Source: JANMDR01 sp031376425 (lineage in GTDB: Bacteria > Pseudomonadota > Gammaproteobacteria > Burkholderiales > Usitatibacteraceae). From it: DNA of 9,472 nucleotides. A model generated the notes under the pieces. That model saw only the letters and a program-made list of their open reading frames with translations, was not told the origin of the DNA and did not search any database. Below are positions 5,594 to 9,472 of this stretch, piece by piece; positions within the stretch are counted from its first letter, which is position 1, and the number at the start of each line of letters is the position of its first letter. The stretch is taken from contig JANMDR010000317.1 of the NCBI GenBank assembly GCA_031376425.1, positions 1-9,472 of the forward strand. The letters run 5' to 3'. Made by a program: the position numbers and the translations under genes.

Positions 5594-6003
5594 GCTTGGC
5601 ATCCTTTTTTACCGGCGGTAACGGTTACGGTTGGCGCGTTGGCAATATCTTGAAAATCGCGGCTAGCGCCCGCTTGGGCTAAGCGCTCTAAATATTGCTG
5701 CCAGTAGCGGTCGTGATTTTTCCCCAAATCATAAAAGTAATCCCACGCGTACAAGCCGGTATTATGGCCATCGGAAAAACCCAGCTTTACGGCATAAGTG
5801 CCAACGGGTTCCACCTCAGTTATCGCTACTGTACGCTTACCTACTTGCAACACTTCCTGACCCGCACCGTGGCCACGCACCTCAGCGGAGGGCGAATACA
5901 CCCGCAAAAATTCCCAAGAAAGGCGAAAATTTGCATCATCATCAAAGCTAATTTCTAGCACACGGCTGGCTTGGTGCAGGGTAAGTTGGGTGGGATGCGG
6001 CAT
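5590..6003 (-). CDS. DUF971 domain protein (gamma-butyrobetaine hydroxylase-like N-terminal domain)
   Basis: A 137-residue protein with the DUF971 pattern: LTLHQASRVLEISFDD, LSWEFLRVYSPSAEVRGHG, VAITEVEPVGTYAVKLGFSDGH then NTGLYAWDYFYDLG. The domain is shared with the N-terminus of gamma-butyrobetaine hydroxylase and is found as a stand-alone small protein in many proteobacteria. It may help iron–sulfur or metal handling, but that is not established. It is the first gene of the leftward ubi operon and overlaps ubiE by four bases, so the two are translationally coupled. ATG at 6003 is the clear start. Confidence 0.88.
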   Translation of the reverse strand: MPHPTQLTLHQASRVLEISFDDDANFRLSWEFLRVYSPSAEVRGHGAGQEVLQVGKRTVAITEVEPVGTYAVKLGFSDGHNTGLYAWDYFYDLGKNHDRYWQQYLERLAQAGASRDFQDIANAPTVTVTAGKKGCQA

Positions 6004-6085
6004 ATTTAACGGGGCTTCTCTTGATTTGTATGGTGCGATGATACCAGCATGAACACCACATTAAGCGCTTCTTGGTAATTCAAAG

Positions 6086-6133
6086 TAGTAATCAAACCGT
6101 CATATCAAAAGCAGTAATCAAACCGTCATATTT
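6086..6133 (+). promoter_or_regulatory. Two tandem Pho boxes upstream of phoB
   Basis: The 19-mer AGTAATCAAACCGTCATAT occurs twice (6087–6105 and 6113–6131), a 26-base period, with the match extending to AAAG(T/C) before each. Each copy reads as two 11-mer PhoB half units, e.g. CAGTAATCAAA and CCGTCATATTT in the second, against the consensus CTGTCATAWAW. The second unit matches 10 of 11 positions and the first about 7. The array ends six bases before a -10 hexamer, the expected geometry of a PhoB-activated promoter with no -35 box. Confidence 0.75.
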
Positions 6134-6139
6134 CCGAAA

Positions 6140-6145
6140 TACAAT
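6140..6145 (+). promoter_or_regulatory. Probable -10 hexamer of phoB
   Basis: TACAAT, five of six matches to TATAAT, lies 32 bases before the phoB ATG and just behind the Pho boxes. No -35 hexamer is seen at the right distance, which is normal for PhoB-activated promoters. Confidence 0.55.
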
Positions 6146-6177
6146 GTGAGGACGGAAACCAAAACGATTGGGAAACA

Positions 6178-6879
6178 ATGAATCCCGTTATTTTAGTAGT
6201 TGAAGATGAACCGGCTATTGCTGATTTAATTACCATTAACTTGGAAATGAGTGGTTACCGCGTGATGCGTGCCACCACTGCCGAACGCGCTATGCCTTTA
6301 CTGGCGCAAGAGTTGCCCGATTTGGCGCTGCTTGACTGGATGTTGCCGGGTATCTCCGGTTTAGAGTTCGCCCAGCGCCTGCGTGAAGACGCCCGCACAA
6401 AAAATTTGCCCATCATTTTGCTCACCGCCAAGGGTGAGGAAGAAGACAAAATTCGCGGCCTAGGTGTTGGTGCGGATGATTATGTGACGAAGCCATTTTC
6501 TGTGCGCGAGCTTGAAGCCCGTATTAAGGCCGTGTTGCGCCGCCGCGCACCACAAATGACGGACGATATTGTTAAATATCACGGCCTCACGCTTGATCCA
6601 AGTAGCAGAAAAATCACCGGCAAACTCGGTGAAGCTTTATTGCCCCTGACAATGGGGCCAACCGAATATCGCTTGCTACACTTTTTTATGACGCATACTG
6701 ATCGCGTTTATTCACGCCTGCAGTTGCTAGATTTGGTGTGGGGTGATCATATTTTCATTGAGGAACGTACTGTGGATGTACACATCCGGCGTCTGCGTTC
6801 GGCCTTGCAGGTGAGTGGTCACGATGTTTTGGTGCAAACGGTGCGTAGCGCGGGTTATCGATTTTCAATTGATGCATAG
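6178..6879 (+). CDS. phoB: Response regulator PhoB (phosphate regulon, OmpR/PhoB family)
   Basis: A 233-residue protein, near the usual length. The receiver domain (1–~120) has the acidic pocket Glu9-Asp10, phospho-acceptor Asp53 in LLDWMLPGISG, Thr83 in ILLTAKGEE and Lys105 in YVTKPF. These residues occupy the same numbers as in E. coli PhoB, and the WMLPG context is PhoB-specific. The C-terminal winged helix (about 130–233) has LTMGPTEYRLLHFFMTH, RLQLLDLVWG, ERTVDVHIRRLRSAL and VQTVRSAGYRFS. Under phosphate limitation PhoB normally is phosphorylated by PhoR and activates Pho-box promoters. Two Pho boxes lie directly upstream, so it probably activates itself. phoR is not next to it, so the kinase must be elsewhere. 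It is followed within 40 bases by a DUF3142 gene. Confidence 0.92.
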   Translation: MNPVILVVEDEPAIADLITINLEMSGYRVMRATTAERAMPLLAQELPDLALLDWMLPGISGLEFAQRLREDARTKNLPIILLTAKGEEEDKIRGLGVGADDYVTKPFSVRELEARIKAVLRRRAPQMTDDIVKYHGLTLDPSSRKITGKLGEALLPLTMGPTEYRLLHFFMTHTDRVYSRLQLLDLVWGDHIFIEERTVDVHIRRLRSALQVSGHDVLVQTVRSAGYRFSIDA

Positions 6880-6915
6880 CAATGCACGGCAATAAAATGC
6901 GTTGCATAATTGCGC

Positions 6916-7731
6916 ATGAATTTTTCGCGCAAATTAATCCTCGCTGGCAGTTTTTTATTACTGATTGCTTTGCCTGAAGCTGCCCGCTTTGTCTATTTGG
7001 ATGCAGGCTTAACTAAAAATAGGCATCCAGCCTTGGCGAGCCTGCCCGCGCATATGCTTTGGGCATGGCAGCGGCCTGAAGACCTACGCGACCTGCCTGC
7101 TGATATTGGTGTAGCTTATGTGGCAAGCTCAATCACTATTGAAGGCGAAACTGCAACGGTGCAGGCACGGCAACATCCGCTGCTAATGGCACCATCCACA
7201 GCACGTGTACCCGTGGTGCACGTGGATGTTTCATGGCGCAATCCACCAGCACTCAATGCGGTACAGAGTGAGGTTATTATCAAAGCGCTACGCGAAGCGG
7301 TAGCGTTGAGCAATACCCAAGTAGTACAGCTTGATTTTGAAGTGCGGCGCTCGCAGCGTCAATTTTTATCCGATGTTGTGATTGCGGCCCGTCGGCAACT
7401 ACCCGCTAATGTGGCACTATCGATGACTGCTTTGGCATCCTGGTGCGCGGGGGACAATTGGCTGGCTGGTACAGCAGCAGATGAGGTTGTGCCAATGGCT
7501 TTTAGAATGGCCGCAGGGGACACAGAAATTCGCGCTTTATTGGCTAAGAACGGGCGGTTTCAGCCGCTGCACTGCCAGCATGCCATCGGCACCGCCACTG
7601 ATGAGCCGCTGCAAAATTTACCGCCAACATCCCCTTTAGTTACAAATAATGCCCAAAGCAAAAATTTCAGGCATTATCACTTTTCCCCGAAACCTTGGAT
7701 GCCCTCACAATGGAAGCAATGGCAACAATGA
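6916..7731 (+). CDS. DUF3142 domain protein, membrane-anchored or exported
   Basis: A 271-residue protein. Its N-terminus, MNFSRKLILAGSFLLLIALPEAARF, looks like a signal anchor. The body fits the DUF3142 family as I remember it: HMLWAWQRPEDLRDL near residue 40, then VVQLDFEVRRSQRQFL (~135–150), LPANVALSMTALASWCAGDNWL (~160–180, split) and DEVVPMAFRM. These motifs suggest a TIM-barrel-like fold resembling a glycoside hydrolase, but no activity is known. ATG at 6916 is preferred; a TTG at 6910 would add two residues, and neither has a clear ribosome binding site. It starts 36 bases after phoB on the same strand. Its stop overlaps the next start as ATGA, so the downstream gene is coupled to it. 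Confidence 0.75.
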   Translation: MNFSRKLILAGSFLLLIALPEAARFVYLDAGLTKNRHPALASLPAHMLWAWQRPEDLRDLPADIGVAYVASSITIEGETATVQARQHPLLMAPSTARVPVVHVDVSWRNPPALNAVQSEVIIKALREAVALSNTQVVQLDFEVRRSQRQFLSDVVIAARRQLPANVALSMTALASWCAGDNWLAGTAADEVVPMAFRMAAGDTEIRALLAKNGRFQPLHCQHAIGTATDEPLQNLPPTSPLVTNNAQSKNFRHYHFSPKPWMPSQWKQWQQ

Positions 7732-9472
7732 TAAAGTTAACGCAGGCTCTGTTGAAGCCACAACGCTTTCTTAAGGTAATGTCGTTTGCCTGTGTGAGCG
7801 CATTATGTCTAACAGTGGCGGCACCACAGCAAAGCGCCTATGCCAGTGGTGGCGACGGTATTAGCTACAACCTGTTTCAGCCTGAAACTTATGTACCGAA
7901 GGTTGATATTGCCAGCTATGCAGCCGGAAATGTTGGCGTGGTGCCAACAACGTACTGGCGCATTTACCAAATGCTGGCTTATCGTGCGTTCACCGGAAAC
8001 CCCTTAAGCAAGGCTGAAGTAGAGCTACTCAATATCAACGGCTGGCTTGTCAATAATAGTAAAAAAACACCGCATTTTAGCTATGAAAAAGATGAGGGTC
8101 TTAACACGTGGTTAGAGGCACGCCAAAAGGTAAAGGGTGGGGCAGCAATAAAAACCATTGGTATTGATGCCAGCGCCGGTAACTACAGTAGTTATGAAAA
8201 TTGCCCAGCGGACGCATTTAATCGCGCCGCGCAAACCCTGAAAGAGCGGGCAAAATCAGCCACCGAAGCGCAGCTAAAACTGTGGTTGGACGGCCAAGAT
8301 GCGGTGTTTAAAAATTGCGATAGTAAGCGTACTTGGGAGACGAACAAAGTAGAGGGTGATACAAAAATTACCCTAATTGCACCACCGGAACTGCCTGCAA
8401 ACGCCGAGGCGTGGTTAGTACATGATCGGCAATATCAACTCGCCGCCGCTCACTTTTATGCGGAAAAGTTTGATGAGGCGCGCCGCCAATTTACCGTCAT
8501 TGCCGCGAATAATGCATCCCCGTGGCAACCCTTTGGTGCCCATTTGGCCGCGCGTTGTTTAGTGCGTAAAGCTACCCTGTACTACAGCCCCAATGATGCG
8601 AGCAAGGGCGATCAAGCGGCCTTGCGTGCCAAGCAAGTCGCGCTGTTAAGCCAGGCGCGTGCAGAACTGTTGCCCCTGGCTAAAACCTATCCGCCAGCGC
8701 AGCAATTGCTAGGATTTGTGGATGGTCAATTACGGCCCGTTGCGCGTATAAACGAGCTCGGTGCGCTGTTGGCAAGCAGCAAAATTGATGCCGCCTCGTT
8801 GCAACAGATTACCGATTACGTGTTCTTGCTAACAAAAGTGGGTAATAATGAAATTACCGCCTCAAAAGACCCGATGACCTCATGGATAGGGCTTATGCAG
8901 GCTGCTAATGGTGGGGAAGAGAATCGCGATTCACTAGCCGCAGCAAAGAGTAGCAGCCTAGAGGTTGCACGTAAAAATTGGCAAGCCGATAAAACTAAAG
9001 CGGTTTGGTTGTTAGCTATATTTGCCAATGCTAACGCGGGTAATATCACCGCCGAGGAGCGCAAAGCTGTGGTGAGTATTGCGGAATCGTCACCCTTATA
9101 TCAGCCGCTAAATTATGAATTAGCCAAACTGCTTATCGCGGAGAAAAAGCTTAACGACGCTGATGAGATTGTTACCCGTGTGTTGGCTAAGCAAAAAAGC
9201 AGCATGATCAAATCTACCCGTAATCGCTGGTTAGGTTTGAAAGTGAGCACGGCTAAAACCCAAGCAGAGTTTTTTGCGGCCTTGCCGCGTGAGCATGCTG
9301 ATGTGGAAATGCCCCCGCCGATTCCGAATGAAGGCTTAAAAACCGCTACGCTTCTGGATCAAGACTATACCGATAGGCTCTATCACGATTTTTCTAATGC
9401 TGATTTATTAGGGTTATTAGATGCACCTAATTTTCCGTCAAGTGATAAGAATAAAGCATTGAAAGAAGTTAT
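7728..9472 (+). CDS. Large exported protein of unknown function with TPR-like region (runs off the window)
   Basis: At least 581 residues are visible and the frame stays open to the window edge. Residues 1–39 look like a Sec signal peptide (hydrophobic core FACVSALCLTVAA, cleavage near AYA-SGG). The mature start reads YNLFQPETYVPKVDIASYAAG then NVGVVPTTYWRIYQMLAYRAF, a pattern I recall from uncharacterised proteins near DUF3142 genes. A helical repeat-like segment AAHFYAEKFDEARRQFTVIA (about 235–255) followed by AARCLVRKATLYYS suggests TPR/Sel1-like repeats. The rest is mostly helical and polar. Start ATG at 7728 overlaps the previous stop as ATGA; in-frame ATGs at 7719 and 7710 are alternatives. 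It is not recognised as a characterised family. Being coupled to the DUF3142 gene suggests a joint role in the periplasm. Confidence 0.8.
   Translation, partial: MIKLTQALLKPQRFLKVMSFACVSALCLTVAAPQQSAYASGGDGISYNLFQPETYVPKVDIASYAAGNVGVVPTTYWRIYQMLAYRAFTGNPLSKAEVELLNINGWLVNNSKKTPHFSYEKDEGLNTWLEARQKVKGGAAIKTIGIDASAGNYSSYENCPADAFNRAAQTLKERAKSATEAQLKLWLDGQDAVFKNCDSKRTWETNKVEGDTKITLIAPPELPANAEAWLVHDRQYQLAAAHFYAEKFDEARRQFTVIAANNASPWQPFGAHLAARCLVRKATLYYSPNDASKGDQAALRAKQVALLSQARAELLPLAKTYPPAQQLLGFVDGQLRPVARINELGALLASSKIDAASLQQITDYVFLLTKVGNNEITASKDPMTSWIGLMQAANGGEENRDSLAAAKSSSLEVARKNWQADKTKAVWLLAIFANANAGNITAEERKAVVSIAESSPLYQPLNYELAKLLIAEKKLNDADEIVTRVLAKQKSSMIKSTRNRWLGLKVSTAKTQAEFFAALPREHADVEMPPPIPNEGLKTATLLDQDYTDRLYHDFSNADLLGLLDAPNFPSSDKNKALKEV

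Larger units (their letters stand above)
6004..6177. promoter_or_regulatory. Divergent promoter region between the ubi operon and phoB
   Basis: A 174-base spacer between two divergent gene starts. The right half holds two tandem Pho boxes and a -10 hexamer for phoB (listed separately). For the leftward operon a possible -10, TATCAT on the minus strand (6043–6038), was noticed, but without a good -35. Confidence 0.6.

Noticed and set aside
6871..6920. TGCAT/ATGCA small inverted repeats after phoB as a terminator
   Set aside because: The arms are only five bases, with no T-run, so this is not a convincing terminator.

Overview
The window looks like a chromosomal segment of a betaproteobacterium (inference). 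The leftward run DUF971 – ubiE – Tim44-like – ubiJ is the order I associate with that class, and the protein sequences fit it. No rRNA, tRNA, CRISPR or complete insertion sequence was seen.

Left third (1–3150): the remains of an integron. A decayed integrase gene (intI, + strand, 1016–1297) keeps only its N-terminal core-binding part. It is broken by two compensating frameshifts in homopolymer runs and by a CAA-to-TAA stop, and it is cut off at 1297/1298. Upstream of it (857–1015) lies a presumed attI region with a GTTAAAT core. The first leftward cassette there encodes a DUF4062/TIR-like protein with a winged-helix tail. On the other side of the intI stump are three more leftward cassette-like units: a 2H phosphoesterase (LigT-like), a higA antitoxin whose higB toxin survives only as a 3' stub, and a molybdopterin-binding oxidoreductase. 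attC-like half sites (GCCTAAC / GTTAGGC) lie between these units. Base composition changes from gene to gene, as expected of cassettes of different origin.

Middle (3154–6003): a leftward core operon for ubiquinone biosynthesis. It holds a DUF971 protein, UbiE (overlapping it by ATGA), a membrane-anchored Tim44-like protein, and UbiJ. UbiE methylates the quinone ring, and UbiJ is the SCP2-type accessory factor of the Ubi complex. ubiB often follows ubiJ in relatives, but here the integron remnant starts directly after the ubiJ stop.

Right (6004–9472): a divergent intergenic region carries two tandem 22-bp Pho boxes followed by a -10 hexamer. They precede a rightward phoB gene, which suggests PhoB autoregulation. 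No phoR follows. Instead come a DUF3142 protein and, overlapping it by ATGA, a large exported protein of unknown function with TPR-like helices that runs off the window. These two genes may form a phosphate-responsive envelope module with phoB (inference).
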